Source: Flavobacteriaceae bacterium (lineage in GTDB: Bacteria; Bacteroidota; Bacteroidia; Flavobacteriales; Flavobacteriaceae). Taken from it: a stretch of 50,796 nucleotides of DNA. A program made the position numbers and the translations under genes. A model generated the notes under the pieces. The model had not been told where the DNA came from, made no database searches, and was given only the letters and a program-made list of their open reading frames with translations. Location of the stretch: NCBI GenBank assembly GCA_013373105.1, contig JABXIJ010000025.1, forward strand, positions 1 to 50,796, in the 5' to 3' direction. Below are positions 1-8,719 of the stretch, piece after piece; position 1 is the stretch's first letter; every line of letters begins with the position of its first letter.

Positions 1-150
1 ATACTCTTCTACTTCTTCTTTCGTATTTACACGCCCACCATCATTTTGATCATTGTGTTTTTTTTCAGTTTCAGATGCAAAACCATTAATAGAAATTAGA
101 GTAATTGCAATTACTGTAAGAAATTGGATTGTTTTAGTTGCAATCTTCAT
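1..150 (-). CDS. atpB: F0F1 ATP synthase subunit a, N-terminal part (runs off the window)
   Basis: Fifty codons are visible from an ATG at 148-150 to the window edge. They encode a signal-peptide-like start (MKIATKTIQFLTVIAITLIS, cleavage probably after NGFAS) followed by a charged, Asp/Glu-rich segment. Flavobacterial AtpB proteins carry just such an extra exported N-terminus ahead of the membrane domain that forms the proton channel with the c-ring. The upstream genes (a small membrane protein and an AtpZ/AtpI-like protein) are the usual leaders of the F0 operon, which supports the call. The conserved membrane helices lie outside the window, so identity rests on the leader and the context. 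Confidence 0.75.
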   Translation of the reverse strand, partial: MKIATKTIQFLTVIAITLISINGFASETEKKHNDQNDGGRVNTKEEVEEY

Positions 151-214
151 TATAAATACGCTTTCTAAAATTTTGTGCAAAAGTAAATCAATAAATCAAA
201 ACTGCAAACCTTTT

Positions 215-607
215 TTAACTATTATTTTCATTCAATATTTTGACTACAAAAACTGCTTCTGTTAATAAAAATATTAAGGCAGGTATTAATAGTGAAAGTC
301 TACTGGTTTGCGATAAACTTTCTACGGCAAATACAGATTGATAAAAGACTATAGCAAAAAGAAGAATTTTTACCAATAATGTACCTAAATAAATGAAACC
401 TAATTGAGATAAGAATTTATTAACATTAGAAAGTAGCTTTAAATTAACACATACTAATAATGAAAAACCGAAGTGAAATTGGTATACTTTATTAATTGAA
501 AAAGGTAAAATTAGGTCTTTTTCTGAAAGGTAATATTCATGAATTCCTAATCCTACTAAATATAAACCAAAAAAAATTAAAGTGTATGAAAGTAAGGCTT
601 TAATCAT
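215..607 (-). CDS. Small four-helix membrane protein of the ATP synthase cluster
   Basis: A 130-residue protein with about four hydrophobic helices (roughly residues 4-24, 42-60, 65-92, 100-122) and few charged residues. I recognise the position rather than the sequence: Flavobacteriaceae commonly keep a small uncharacterised membrane protein (DUF6168-like) between the AtpZ/AtpI homologue and atpB. Its start codon overlaps the end of the upstream AtpZ-like gene by 8 nt, so the two are translationally linked. It may help F0 assembly, as AtpI does, but nothing in the sequence proves a function. Confidence 0.7.
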   Translation of the reverse strand: MIKALLSYTLIFFGLYLVGLGIHEYYLSEKDLILPFSINKVYQFHFGFSLLVCVNLKLLSNVNKFLSQLGFIYLGTLLVKILLFAIVFYQSVFAVESLSQTSRLSLLIPALIFLLTEAVFVVKILNENNS

Positions 608-860
608 TTAATCTGTTTGCTTGTTTTATTAGCAAATACATGGCTGCAAAAATAGCGATGATTGTTATGGTTTCTGTTAAAAAAGTTAATTTAAAATAAC
701 TATCTAACCATTCTCCTAATAAAAAACCAAAATAAATAGTTAAACCCATTTGTAACCCTGCTCCAGAAAGTGCAAGTGCTTTATTTAAAGGCTCTTTTTT
801 AGGTTTTGTTTTGGAATGGTTTTTCGATTGTTTTTTTAGATTCTTTTGAGTTTTTTTCAT
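600..860 (-). CDS. AtpZ/AtpI family F0 assembly protein
   Basis: An 86-residue protein with a lysine-rich N-terminus (about residues 1-25) followed by two transmembrane helices containing GAGLQMGLTIYFGFLLGEWLD, a pattern typical of AtpZ/AtpI proteins, which assist c-ring assembly or cation traffic in F-type ATP synthases. It sits two genes upstream of atpB on the same strand. The assigned start lies 62 nt inside the end of the bactofilin gene. The next in-frame ATG is at codon 38, inside the first helix, so the long overlap seems real. The basic N-terminus is coded by the same bases as the lysine-rich end of the bactofilin. Confidence 0.75.
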   Translation of the reverse strand: MKKTQKNLKKQSKNHSKTKPKKEPLNKALALSGAGLQMGLTIYFGFLLGEWLDSYFKLTFLTETITIIAIFAAMYLLIKQANRLND

Positions 861-1194
861 CCTCTATTTTTTCATCAACTACAACTCTCATAACACAAGT
901 AGCGTTAAATGCAGCTCCTGGTTCTATAGATAATTTTCCAACAATAACTTCTCCAGAAATATTAGCTGCTGCTTTAACACTTAAGGTTTTTTGAACTTCT
1001 AATTTGCCAGATATTTTTCCTTCAATATCGGCATTTAAGGCTTCTACATTACCTTTAATTAAGCCTTCTGCACCAATAATTACTCTTCCTTTGGTTTTTA
1101 AGTTACCTTCTAAACTACCATCTACTCTAAAATCTCCTTCTGAAATAATATCACCAATTATGGTTGTTTTTTTACCAATTACATTTCTCTCCAT
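799..1194 (-). CDS. Bactofilin (polymer-forming cytoskeletal protein)
   Basis: A 131-residue bactofilin. Residues about 8-105 form the right-handed beta-helix domain, with repeated Gly/hydrophobic turns such as GDIISEGDFRVDGSLEGN and GKISGKLEVQ. It is followed by a charged, probably disordered tail rich in Lys and Glu. Bactofilins polymerise without nucleotide into filaments at the inner face of the membrane and scaffold wall synthesis or appendage machinery. The gene follows the SprE/PorW gene by 9 nt and overlaps the AtpZ-like gene by 62 nt, an arrangement usual for flavobacteria apart from the size of the overlap. Confidence 0.85.
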   Translation of the reverse strand: MERNVIGKKTTIIGDIISEGDFRVDGSLEGNLKTKGRVIIGAEGLIKGNVEALNADIEGKISGKLEVQKTLSVKAAANISGEVIVGKLSIEPGAAFNATCVMRVVVDEKIEDEKNSKESKKTIEKPFQNKT

Positions 1195-1203
1195 TTCGCA
1201 AAT

Positions 1204-3429
1204 TTAATTCGTTTTGGATAGTTTATCTAGAATAGTCTTTGCTCTTTTACCCTCTTCTGTATTGGCATAGCTTACAGATACAAATTCTAAAGATTTTTTA
1301 TAGACTGTTTCATCTTGGTATTTACCAATAGCTAAAGCTTTCAACAATTCAAATTTTGGTAATAATTCAGATTGAGAAATTGATGGAATTAGCAAATCTA
1401 TTTTAGCTACTGTTTCTTTATACTTCTCATCTTTATACATATAGTACAATTCTTTGTAGTTTTTTTCAACTTCACTTACTTCAATTTCTTCTTTTAAGTT
1501 AGCCTCTGGATTTTGAATAATTTGAGCAAATTTAGTGTTAGGATATTGAGACAATATTACATTTTTATGAATATTAGCTTTTGCCTCATTTCCCTCTGAC
1601 TTATATATTTGATACAAATGCCAATTAATTGGAAGTATTAATTTTTCGTCTTTATTTAATATTGATGCGCTTTCAAATCTTTGAATTGCAAGATCGTTAT
1701 TGCTAAACTGTTCTTTATATATTAGTCCAAGTTCGTATAAAGCTACATTTCTTGATGTGGTTAAACTATCGAGAATCTTTGGGTCATTTGGAATTGAGTT
1801 TAGGTAAGTTTCTACATCATACCTGTTGTTAGCAACTGTATTTTTTTGATTTTGTTTTGTAATGTTATCGCCAGTTGATTTTTCTGACCATCGCCAATTG
1901 TCTTCCAATTTTCTGTTTCCCCAAACTTTTTGAAACTCAGTTTTACCAAAGTTTAAAGATTGCGTGTTGTAAAAATACCAACTTCCTTTTTTTGATGTTC
2001 CTAAAATAGCACCTGAATTACCAAATGCTAATTGATTTAAACGAAGTTGTGCTGCATCTTCATCTGCTTTTTTAATTTTTGCTACATAGTCTTCAAAAAA
2101 TTGTTTTTGATCTTCTTTAGAAAGACTTGCTATTCTTAAAATACTATCGTTTGTAGTTAGTGTATTTTCAAAGTTTATTAAAGAAGCTAAACCTTTGTGT
2201 TTTCTTCTTATTCTTCTAATTCTTAAGTCCAAACTGTCTTTAGATATTTGTAAAACACTATCGTAATAACTGCTAGCTAATTGATATTTTGCATCTTTAA
2301 AATACAAATTACCTAATCTTTCGTGTGTAAAGGTTTTTTGTTTATTCCCTGCATTCTTAGCTCTTAAAGAATTTTCATAACTACTGATTGCTAATTTTAT
2401 ACTATCGTTCTTTTCGTGTAAAACTCCTTTTTGAAAATATAGCTCATCTAAATAAGGTCTATTATCTCTGTTCTTAATCAGTTTATTTAGTGTTTTTAAT
2501 ACTAAAGCAGAAGATGAATCGCTTTCTACATTTCTTGCTAATTCTATATTAGCATGTATTCTATATTTATATGGTGCTTTTTTAAAGTTAATAAGCCTAT
2601 TAAAAACTGAACTCGCAGAATCTTTTTTATTTTCTCTTGCAAACATTTGCCCTAAAATGAACAAATTTCTTGCTGCTTGAGTGCTATTTTCTAAGGTTCT
2701 AGTTGCCATTTGTAAGCTGTGTTTTGCTTTTTGTAAACTATCGCTTTTTACATAAGCCATAGCTAAAGCTGTATACGCTTTTTCTTTAACAATATTTGGT
2801 AAATCTGCTTCTAAAGTATCTCTAATTTCGAGCAATAGTTTCATGCTTTCAATAGCTGTATCTTCGAAATCGTTTCTAATATTTGCTTTAGCTCTCCAAA
2901 TCTTTGTATCTGCAATTAGATTTGCATCAGGATAACTAGCAATTACATAATTAAAAGCTTCAATAGCAGGAATAAAACGTTGTTGATAATACCTAGCTTT
3001 ACCTAATAATAAATAAGCATCATCTATTTGACGATTACGTTCTAAACCATTTATGTTCATGCCATGTTTCTGTATGGCTTTAACAGCTTTTTCTTCTGCT
3101 TTTTCGAAAGGTGTATTTGCTTTTTTTGTTTGATTACTTTTGTTATCAAACCCAGAACCAAGTCCTGTATTTCTAATTACTGGTGCTACTATTTTATCTT
3201 CATCAAAGTCTATGGGTTCTATGGGTAAAACCTCAAACCAGTCGTCTACATATTTATTATTAAGCTCTTCAACACCTTGTTCTAATGCTTCTTTACCATT
3301 AAATATTACATTGTATTTGGTAACTAATGTTTGAAAGTTTCTGCGTAGAATAGTATCCTTTTTTGGTCCACAAGAATCGACCAATAAAAGCAAAAGAATT
3401 ATAGAAAATATTTTTAAAGTGTTTTTCAC
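1204..3429 (-). CDS. sprE: SprE/PorW-type TPR lipoprotein of gliding motility and type IX secretion
   Basis: A 741-residue protein with a lipoprotein signal (hydrophobic stretch then DSC, lipid Cys at residue 20), a characteristic block RRNFQTLVTKYNVIFNGKEA just after it, and a long array of tetratricopeptide-like helices (for example LLLGKARYYQQRFIPAIEAF). In Flavobacterium johnsoniae SprE and its Porphyromonas counterpart PorW are periplasmic lipoproteins needed for type IX secretion and, in gliders, motility. Placement upstream of a bactofilin gene fits. It is somewhat shorter than SprE of F. johnsoniae as I remember it. The window also encodes a type IX cargo protein (46358-48823), so a working system is plausible. 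Confidence 0.75.
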   Translation of the reverse strand: MKNTLKIFSIILLLLLVDSCGPKKDTILRRNFQTLVTKYNVIFNGKEALEQGVEELNNKYVDDWFEVLPIEPIDFDEDKIVAPVIRNTGLGSGFDNKSNQTKKANTPFEKAEEKAVKAIQKHGMNINGLERNRQIDDAYLLLGKARYYQQRFIPAIEAFNYVIASYPDANLIADTKIWRAKANIRNDFEDTAIESMKLLLEIRDTLEADLPNIVKEKAYTALAMAYVKSDSLQKAKHSLQMATRTLENSTQAARNLFILGQMFARENKKDSASSVFNRLINFKKAPYKYRIHANIELARNVESDSSSALVLKTLNKLIKNRDNRPYLDELYFQKGVLHEKNDSIKLAISSYENSLRAKNAGNKQKTFTHERLGNLYFKDAKYQLASSYYDSVLQISKDSLDLRIRRIRRKHKGLASLINFENTLTTNDSILRIASLSKEDQKQFFEDYVAKIKKADEDAAQLRLNQLAFGNSGAILGTSKKGSWYFYNTQSLNFGKTEFQKVWGNRKLEDNWRWSEKSTGDNITKQNQKNTVANNRYDVETYLNSIPNDPKILDSLTTSRNVALYELGLIYKEQFSNNDLAIQRFESASILNKDEKLILPINWHLYQIYKSEGNEAKANIHKNVILSQYPNTKFAQIIQNPEANLKEEIEVSEVEKNYKELYYMYKDEKYKETVAKIDLLIPSISQSELLPKFELLKALAIGKYQDETVYKKSLEFVSVSYANTEEGKRAKTILDKLSKTN

Positions 3430-3461
3430 ACGTATAAAGCTAATTTAAAATTTGATTTTAC

Positions 3462-3517
3462 AAAAGAAAAACTCTTATTAACAACTGAAATCTATTGATT
3501 TTAGTATAATAAGAGTT
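3462..3517 (-). terminator. Intrinsic terminator after the PadR-ABC operon
   Basis: An 11-bp perfect inverted repeat (AACTCTTATTA at 3470-3480 and its complement at 3507-3517) lies between the ABC ATPase stop and the SprE start. Read on the minus strand the hairpin is followed by TTTCTTTT, so it terminates transcription coming from the ABC operon. The loop is 26 nt, longer than typical. Confidence 0.65.
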
Positions 3518-3550
3518 GGTAAAAATAGTAATTAAATAAAAACTGCTTCT

Positions 3551-4246
3551 TTACACCGAAAAATAACTTTCTAATTCTTTTAAAGTTGCTTCTGATGTTT
3601 CTATATCTTTAACAACATTTCCTTTATCTAACACAACAATTCTCTCACACACTTCTGTTACATGAGTTAAATCGTGACTAGAAATTAAAACAGTAACTTC
3701 TCTGTTTTCAGTTAAGACTTTTATAAGTTTTTTTAATCGAATTTGGGTAGTTGGATCTAAGTTGGCAAAAGGTTCATCTAAAATTACTACTTGTGAATTA
3801 CCCATCATAGCAGCTACAATACCTGCTTTTTTCTGATTTCCTTTACTTAAATCACGTAAATACTTTTTCTTTCCAAGAATTTCCTCATTAAAAAATTCAT
3901 CAAATTGTGCTAAAAAGTTTTGAATATCTGCTTTATTCATGCCTCTTAAATCACCAATAAAATCGAAATATTCTTCTGGTGTTAAGTAGCCAATTAAAAA
4001 CGATTCATCTATAAAAGACCCAGTAAAGTTTTTCCATTCTTCACTGGTATTTACTTGTATTTCGTTACTAGAAATAAAACCTGTTGTTGGTCTAATTAAG
4101 TCTAATAGAATATTAAAAAAAGTGGTTTTTCCTGCACCATTGTTTCCTACTAAACCAAAACTTTGACCTGTTGGTATTTCTAGAGATTCTATGTTTAAAA
4201 CCTCTGCTTTACCGTATTTTTTTGTTAAATCTGTAGCCTTTATCAT
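3551..4246 (-). CDS. ABC transporter ATP-binding protein
   Basis: A 231-residue ABC ATPase when started at MIKATDLTKKYG; an extension eight codons upstream is possible but would overlap the permease gene. It has Walker A GLVGNNGAGKTT (about residue 33), a Q-loop region, signature LSKGNQKK, Walker B VVILDEPFANLDP and a switch His in ISSHDLTH. It follows the DUF5687 membrane protein by one base and presumably powers it, forming an ABC-2-type exporter. The substrate is unknown; the upstream PadR regulator suggests induction by a toxic or lipophilic compound or cell-envelope stress. Confidence 0.9.
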   Translation of the reverse strand: MIKATDLTKKYGKAEVLNIESLEIPTGQSFGLVGNNGAGKTTFFNILLDLIRPTTGFISSNEIQVNTSEEWKNFTGSFIDESFLIGYLTPEEYFDFIGDLRGMNKADIQNFLAQFDEFFNEEILGKKKYLRDLSKGNQKKAGIVAAMMGNSQVVILDEPFANLDPTTQIRLKKLIKVLTENREVTVLISSHDLTHVTEVCERIVVLDKGNVVKDIETSEATLKELESYFSV

Positions 4247-4247
4247 G

Positions 4248-5714
4248 TTAACTTTCTTGATTAAAAGCATGTATCATTACATACTTGTTTGTAATATATC
4301 TGTTTGTAATAAATGTCATTAATTTTTTGTGTAATGCTATTCCTATAAAACCTAAACTAGCTAAAACAGTTACTGCAATTTCAAAACTTACTAGCCAAGA
4401 AATTAATCCAAAAAGCACCATTGGTAAAATCATTAATGGAATACCAATTATCCATTGTACAGCTCCTGTTCCTTGAAAGTTAAAAGCAGCTTTTTCATCG
4501 AGATTAATTTTCTTTCGGTTAAAAGTTCCTCCAAATAAAATTACATGGGTATTTACACCAATATTATAAATCATTGCTGCAAAATGAACTAGCAACACTT
4601 TCCAGCCAAAATACACATAAGGAATACCCAAAACAAAAAGTGCAACGATACTAATTGACATGATAACAAATTTTGATTTTAAATAACGTTCATATTTAAA
4701 ATTCTGACTCATTAGCATTTTATAATAAGTACTATCCCAAGCTGGAATAAATTGTCCGAAATTCATTAAAAAAGTACCTGTTGAAAAAATTCCAACCAAC
4801 ACAAAAATTACTTCCATGTCTCTATATACTGGCTGAGGATAAAAGAATAAACCATACAATAAACCTACAGCAAGCATCCAAATTCCAGATTTAGTTCTTT
4901 TATTACGCCACATTAAGCGCAAATCGTTTTTTATAAAAGGAGCAACATCACCTAACCTGTCTGCAAATGCTAATTCAGAAGTATTAGCTTCTTTTGTTTT
5001 TTCTGATATAATTGCATCTAAATACACTTCATTTCTTAGTTGCCTGTAATTAATGTTGTATAAAACCATCAATAGAGCAACAAATACTAATGCTAAAATT
5101 GGATTTTGATAAATAACATCAAACCCAGTACCTACAAAAGCAGGCAAGTTAAAAATATTATAATGTTGTACTAAATAACCTCCTATTAAAATTGTTAGTA
5201 ATACAGCAAATACCTTATTATTTTTATTGACTAAAAAATTTAAAAAGTTTGATGATTGAGTTAGCAAAATCATGGTAGCTAACCAACCTAAAACTCCAGC
5301 AACGTTATAATCTTTAGTTATTAAAACTATGGCAAAAGGAATGTAAAAAAAAAGCCCTATAAAATTAAAAAACGAGAAAGACGATTTTAATAAAATATAA
5401 TGTACAATCTTGTTTTTTTTAATAGGTATAAGTAGCAAAGATTTAATATTCATTACAGGTAGTTTTTGCATCATATACCTAAATATTAAATCTGCTGTAA
5501 TGGCATACAACAAGAATGAATTTACTAAAACTAAAGGGTCTTGATCTGGAAACTGTTCTTTAAGAATAAAGTAAGCTCCAATTCCAATTAATAAGAAACA
5601 TACTATAAAATAGAGTGCAAAAAGAACTAAAAGAATGTTTATAAAAATACTTTTTTGCCAGTTTGCAGACCTAAAGTATTGTTTCCATTCTAGGTTTAAA
5701 AAATGAGAAGTCAT
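4248..5714 (-). CDS. DUF5687-type ABC-2 membrane permease
   Basis: A 488-residue polytopic membrane protein with at least ten hydrophobic helices. It opens with an amphipathic start (MTSHFLNLEWKQYFRSANWQ) typical of the flavobacterial DUF5687 permeases that pair with a single ABC ATPase. The ATPase gene follows with one base between them, and a PadR-regulated membrane protein precedes it. Family and partnership are well supported by context; the transported substrate cannot be read from the sequence. Confidence 0.8.
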   Translation of the reverse strand: MTSHFLNLEWKQYFRSANWQKSIFINILLVLFALYFIVCFLLIGIGAYFILKEQFPDQDPLVLVNSFLLYAITADLIFRYMMQKLPVMNIKSLLLIPIKKNKIVHYILLKSSFSFFNFIGLFFYIPFAIVLITKDYNVAGVLGWLATMILLTQSSNFLNFLVNKNNKVFAVLLTILIGGYLVQHYNIFNLPAFVGTGFDVIYQNPILALVFVALLMVLYNINYRQLRNEVYLDAIISEKTKEANTSELAFADRLGDVAPFIKNDLRLMWRNKRTKSGIWMLAVGLLYGLFFYPQPVYRDMEVIFVLVGIFSTGTFLMNFGQFIPAWDSTYYKMLMSQNFKYERYLKSKFVIMSISIVALFVLGIPYVYFGWKVLLVHFAAMIYNIGVNTHVILFGGTFNRKKINLDEKAAFNFQGTGAVQWIIGIPLMILPMVLFGLISWLVSFEIAVTVLASLGFIGIALHKKLMTFITNRYITNKYVMIHAFNQES

Positions 5715-5764
5715 ATATGGTTAGCAGTTTAGTTTAATTATTTGTAGCTAAAGATGAGTGTTTG

Positions 5765-6475
5765 TTACAAATTTTTTACCAATTTATATTCTGGATAAGC
5801 TTCTTGCAATAACTCGTCTGCTTTTTTGGGGAGAACTATTAAAGTGATATATGAATAAATAATCGCAATTGTAATTAAAGTTGCCACAAAACTCTTCCCT
5901 ATAATTGAAGTAGTATTTTCTAAAAAAGTAGATAATTGAAAAAGATTAGAAAAGATGATAAAACTACTAAAAGCTCCAGCTCTAAAAATTATATCTTCTA
6001 ATAGATATTTTTTATCCTTTGACTTAAATTTCTTTTTTGCCTTTTGGTTAAGTTTTATTGAATAGTATACATCTAAAACTGCTAAACATAGCATAAAAAT
6101 TGATAAAAAAGTACTATCAATATTCAATGTCATTAACAGATAAAAGAAATAAAAACAGAATATCGTTAATATTATTTTTGGTATAGAAAACCATTCTTTC
6201 ATAAAACGCCAAATTATATTTCTGTAACGTTTATTCATTTGTTTTTGTTTGGCTTCTACAACATCCATAAAACCAAAAATGCCAAACTTTTTAAAAGATT
6301 TATTTCTTGCTTGTTCAAAAGTTAATTTTGGATTTTCTTTCCAAATTTCTTCTATATCATTAGCCAAATGATCTACTAATTCTGTCTGTACATCATAATG
6401 TTCTACATAATGCTGACTTGTAAATTTGTAAAGTTGCTGTATATGATTATCTGTTATTTGCATAGCTTTAATCAT
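5765..6475 (-). CDS. Membrane protein co-transcribed with a PadR regulator
   Basis: A 236-residue protein with a soluble helical N-terminus of about 90 residues (motifs HYDVQTELVDHLANDIEEI and FGFMDVVEAKQ) followed by four transmembrane helices. The N-terminal half resembles the small helical domains that precede the membrane part in many PadR-operon proteins and permeases. The gene begins at the base after the PadR stop codon, so the two are translationally coupled. It is probably a sensor or accessory membrane protein of the downstream ABC exporter; function is inferred from context only. Confidence 0.65.
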   Translation of the reverse strand: MIKAMQITDNHIQQLYKFTSQHYVEHYDVQTELVDHLANDIEEIWKENPKLTFEQARNKSFKKFGIFGFMDVVEAKQKQMNKRYRNIIWRFMKEWFSIPKIILTIFCFYFFYLLMTLNIDSTFLSIFMLCLAVLDVYYSIKLNQKAKKKFKSKDKKYLLEDIIFRAGAFSSFIIFSNLFQLSTFLENTTSIIGKSFVATLITIAIIYSYITLIVLPKKADELLQEAYPEYKLVKNL

Positions 6476-6814
6476 TTACTCTAAACTAAATTTAGGATTA
6501 ACCAAATGCTGCATAGTTTTTAAAAACTCTTGCATTTCTGCCAATTTATTTACAGTTTCTTTGGTTCCGTTTTCTGTTAATTTGTAGTATTTACGCAAAC
6601 GATTACCAACTTTAGCAACCTCTACATATAGCAAACCATCTGCTTCTAACTTGTGTAAAGCAGGATATAATGCACCTTCTGTTATTTTAAGTTCACCTTT
6701 GGTAAGTTCTTTTACCTTTTGCGTTATTTCATAGCCATACATCTTATCATTCTCATTTAATAATTTAAGAATAATAGTCTGTAAAGAGCCTTTAAATAAT
6801 TTTTGATTTCCCAT
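6476..6814 (-). CDS. PadR family transcriptional regulator
   Basis: A 112-residue winged-helix regulator with the typical PadR layout: LKLLNENDKMYGYEITQKV (helices 1-2), KITEGALYPALHKLEADGLL (recognition helix and wing start), then RKYYKLTENG (wing) and a C-terminal dimerisation helix. PadR proteins repress nearby transporter or detoxification genes and often their own promoter. The AT-rich stretch upstream holds short palindromes around 6859-6882 that could be its operator. It leads the operon with a membrane protein, DUF5687 permease and ABC ATPase. Confidence 0.92.
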   Translation of the reverse strand: MGNQKLFKGSLQTIILKLLNENDKMYGYEITQKVKELTKGELKITEGALYPALHKLEADGLLYVEVAKVGNRLRKYYKLTENGTKETVNKLAEMQEFLKTMQHLVNPKFSLE

Positions 6815-6858
6815 ATTTTATCTGGAATACAATTCTATTACAAATATACATAATTTTC

Positions 6859-6882
6859 TTATGCATAAAAAAGTAATGCATT
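6859..6882. promoter_or_regulatory. Candidate PadR operator
   Basis: The palindrome TTATGCATAA (6859-6868) and the related AATGCATT (6875-6882) sit 45-68 bases upstream of the PadR start, 16 bp apart. PadR regulators bind short ATGCAT-like inverted repeats in many bacteria and usually control themselves. No footprint can be seen from sequence, so this is only a candidate. Confidence 0.35.
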
Positions 6883-6896
6883 TAAGTATTAGGCAT

Positions 6897-6924
6897 AAAA
6901 AAACCCGATAAATTATTATCGGGT
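6897..6924 (-). terminator. Intrinsic terminator after the thioredoxin gene
   Basis: The inverted repeat ACCCGATAA (6903-6911) and TTATCGGGT (6916-6924) forms a 9-bp stem with a 4-nt loop. On the minus strand it is followed by a run of T, as expected for the end of the thioredoxin transcript. Confidence 0.8.
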
Positions 6925-6944
6925 AATATTTAGAAAATTATCGT

Positions 6945-7247
6945 CTATTTTTCGACTTGTAAAACTTCTGATATAATACGTTCTAATTCTGTTTTTGGTA
7001 AGGCTCCATTTGCCATTTGTGGTTGGTCTCCAATAGGAATAAACAACATAGAAGGAATACTTCTTATAGCAAATGCAGCTGCTAATTCTTGCTCAACTTC
7101 AGTATCTATTTTATAAATATCTACTTTACCTTTATATTCTTCAGATAATTGCTCTAAAATTGGCGCTATCATTTTACATGGGCCACACCAATCTGCATAA
7201 AAATCGATTATAGCTGGCTTGTCACCTTCAAATTTCCAGTCTTTATT
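6945..7247 (-). pseudogene. Thioredoxin, 5' end lost at a junction
   Basis: The open frame runs from 7247 to 6945 and encodes NKDWKFEGDKPAIIDFYADW, then the active site CGPC, then the cis-Pro region IRSIPSMLF and the C-terminal helix. Flavobacterial thioredoxins of this type have about 15 more residues before this point, including the start. A stop codon lies in frame at 7248-7250, so those residues are missing and no good start precedes the CGPC motif. The ATG at 7172 follows the active site and cannot give a working enzyme. Immediately beyond, the plus strand codes for an OmpA-family protein cut at its 5' side. Both genes are therefore broken at the same place. Confidence 0.8.
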
Positions 7248-8305
7248 TTATTTCGGATCGTTTAGACACTTATGGAGAAACCGACATCTATGTTGTAGAT
7301 CTCAATAGTGATGGTACTTATGGTGAACCCAAAAATTTAGGTCCAATGGTAAACACTTCTAAAAAAGAAATGTTTCCCTTTATTGACGAAAACAATGTTC
7401 TATATTATTCTTCAAATGGATTTATGGACTCTCGAGGAGAGCTAGATATTTATGCAACCAAAGCAAACAACCAAGGAAATTATTTGAAACCCATAAATTT
7501 AGAGTTTCCAATAAACAGCAATAAAGATGATTTTGCCTTTGTAAAACAAAAGGGTAAGAATACTGGCTACTTCTCTTCAAACAGAAAAGGAGGAAAAGGC
7601 GATGATGATATTTATGCCTTAACCGAATTGCAATCTCCTAAATTTTCTTGTATCGAGACCATAGAAGGAGTTGTTACAAACGCAAAGAATAAGAAACCCT
7701 TGTCAAATACTTCAGTTACAATCTATTACAACAACACAGAATTAGAAACAGTTTTGACCAATAATTCAGGGGTTTATTCCTTTAAGGTTGATTGCAAGAA
7801 GAAGTATAAAATTGTTGCTGCTAAGCAGCATTTTAAAGAAAGTATAAAATACTTAGATAGCACTGGTAATTTAAAGGTAAATATGGTTTTGACACCAGAA
7901 GAAAATGACCATTTTATAAATGTCAGAAACCAATTAATGTTGAATATTGAGCCAATATATTTTGATTTAGCCAAAGCAACCATAAAGCCAGAATCGGAGA
8001 AAGAATTACAAAAAGTTGCAGATATCATGAAAAAGTATCCGCAATTAATCATCCAAATCAAAGCACATACAGATAGCAGAGGAAGAGATGATTTTAACTA
8101 TATTTTATCGGACAAAAGGGCCAACGCTGTTTTGGTTTGGCTCTTAAAAAAGGGAATTAACAGGCAAAGAATATTGGCCATTGGTTTTGGAGAGGAACAA
8201 TTACTTAACGACTGTAAAAATGGTGTAAAGTGCACAGAAAAAGAGCACCTAAAAAATAGAAGAACAGAATTTGTTATTGTAAATCCTTACGTGATTGGAA
8301 ATTAA
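7244..8305 (+). pseudogene. OmpA-family protein, N-terminal part lost
   Basis: The frame is open from the junction (FISDRLDTYGETDIYVVD) to a stop at 8305. It holds two or three WD40-like/PD40 beta-propeller strands (LYYSSNGFMDSRGELDIYAT, GYFSSNRKGGKGDDDIYAL), a CarboxypepD_reg-like or CNA-B-like domain (about 130 residues after the junction) and a C-terminal OmpA peptidoglycan-binding domain with HTDSRGRDDFNYILSDKRA. Family members begin with a signal peptide and TPR repeats before the propeller; those are absent. An ATG at 7346 could allow internal initiation but would give a protein without an export signal. The gene was cut by the same event that truncated the thioredoxin gene. Confidence 0.8.
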
Positions 8306-8636
8306 AAATTAAGTGAATTCATTGTTAGCATATTACACTTACTTGGAATAATTTCTCTGATGATTTACCCATTTATAACTGCTGAACTTATAGTAATGTA
8401 TATTACGCTTTAAACTTCGACTTTATAAAAAAACCCGGCTGAAAAAGACGGGTTGTAAATTGCTGTGAAAAAGAACGCTCATTTAGAGCTTCTAAAATGT
8501 AAAAAGAAGCCATGAAATATAAATTCGGGGTTATGAAAAAAAACTGACTTTAACACATAAAAGGGCTTCTTAATTAAAAAATGTGTTACAAATAGTGTCT
8601 TAAATTTCATATATTTCAACTTTTCACTAAAGTTAT
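8306..8636. other. Non-coding left flank of the island
   Basis: No convincing gene is visible. A short hairpin, AACCCG-(11 nt)-CGGGTT at about 8427-8453, lies 120 bases after the OmpA remnant and may terminate it. The rest is AT-rich. No paired CTTGC repeats of the kind seen near the other att flanks occur here, which suggests this DNA belongs to a different element or to the chromosome. Confidence 0.5.
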
Positions 8637-8669
8637 AAAAAAAAGACCTTAGCGATTGCTAAAGTCTTT
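8637..8669 (-). terminator. Intrinsic terminator behind the left tRNA remnant
   Basis: AAAGAC-C-TTAGC-GATT-GCTAA-A-GTCTTT (8642-8669) forms a long hairpin with one mismatch. On the minus strand it is followed by eight T residues. It lies 6 bases downstream of the tRNA 3' segment and would terminate a tRNA transcript arriving from the right. Confidence 0.8.
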
Positions 8670-8674
8670 GATGT

Positions 8675-8719
8675 TGTGGTCCCACCTGGGCTCGAACCAG
8701 GGACCCCCTGATTATGAGT
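8675..8719 (-). repeat. Left att site: 3' segment of a CAT-anticodon tRNA (direct repeat copy 1)
   Basis: This 45-bp block is identical to 30825-30869. Its complement reads as the 3' half of a tRNA: anticodon loop CTCATAA, stem TCAGG, T arm CCTGG-TTCGAGC-CCAGG and acceptor strand TGGGACC plus discriminator A. The 5' half is absent, because the bases after 8719 do not pair or match. A tRNA 3' end starting at the anticodon loop is the classic core site of tyrosine integrases, so I read this as attL or attR of the type VI secretion island rather than a working tRNA gene. Confidence 0.85.

Noticed and set aside
53..265. Plus-strand ORF of 70 codons at the window start
   Set aside because: It is antisense to the atpB leader and lacks any recognisable feature.
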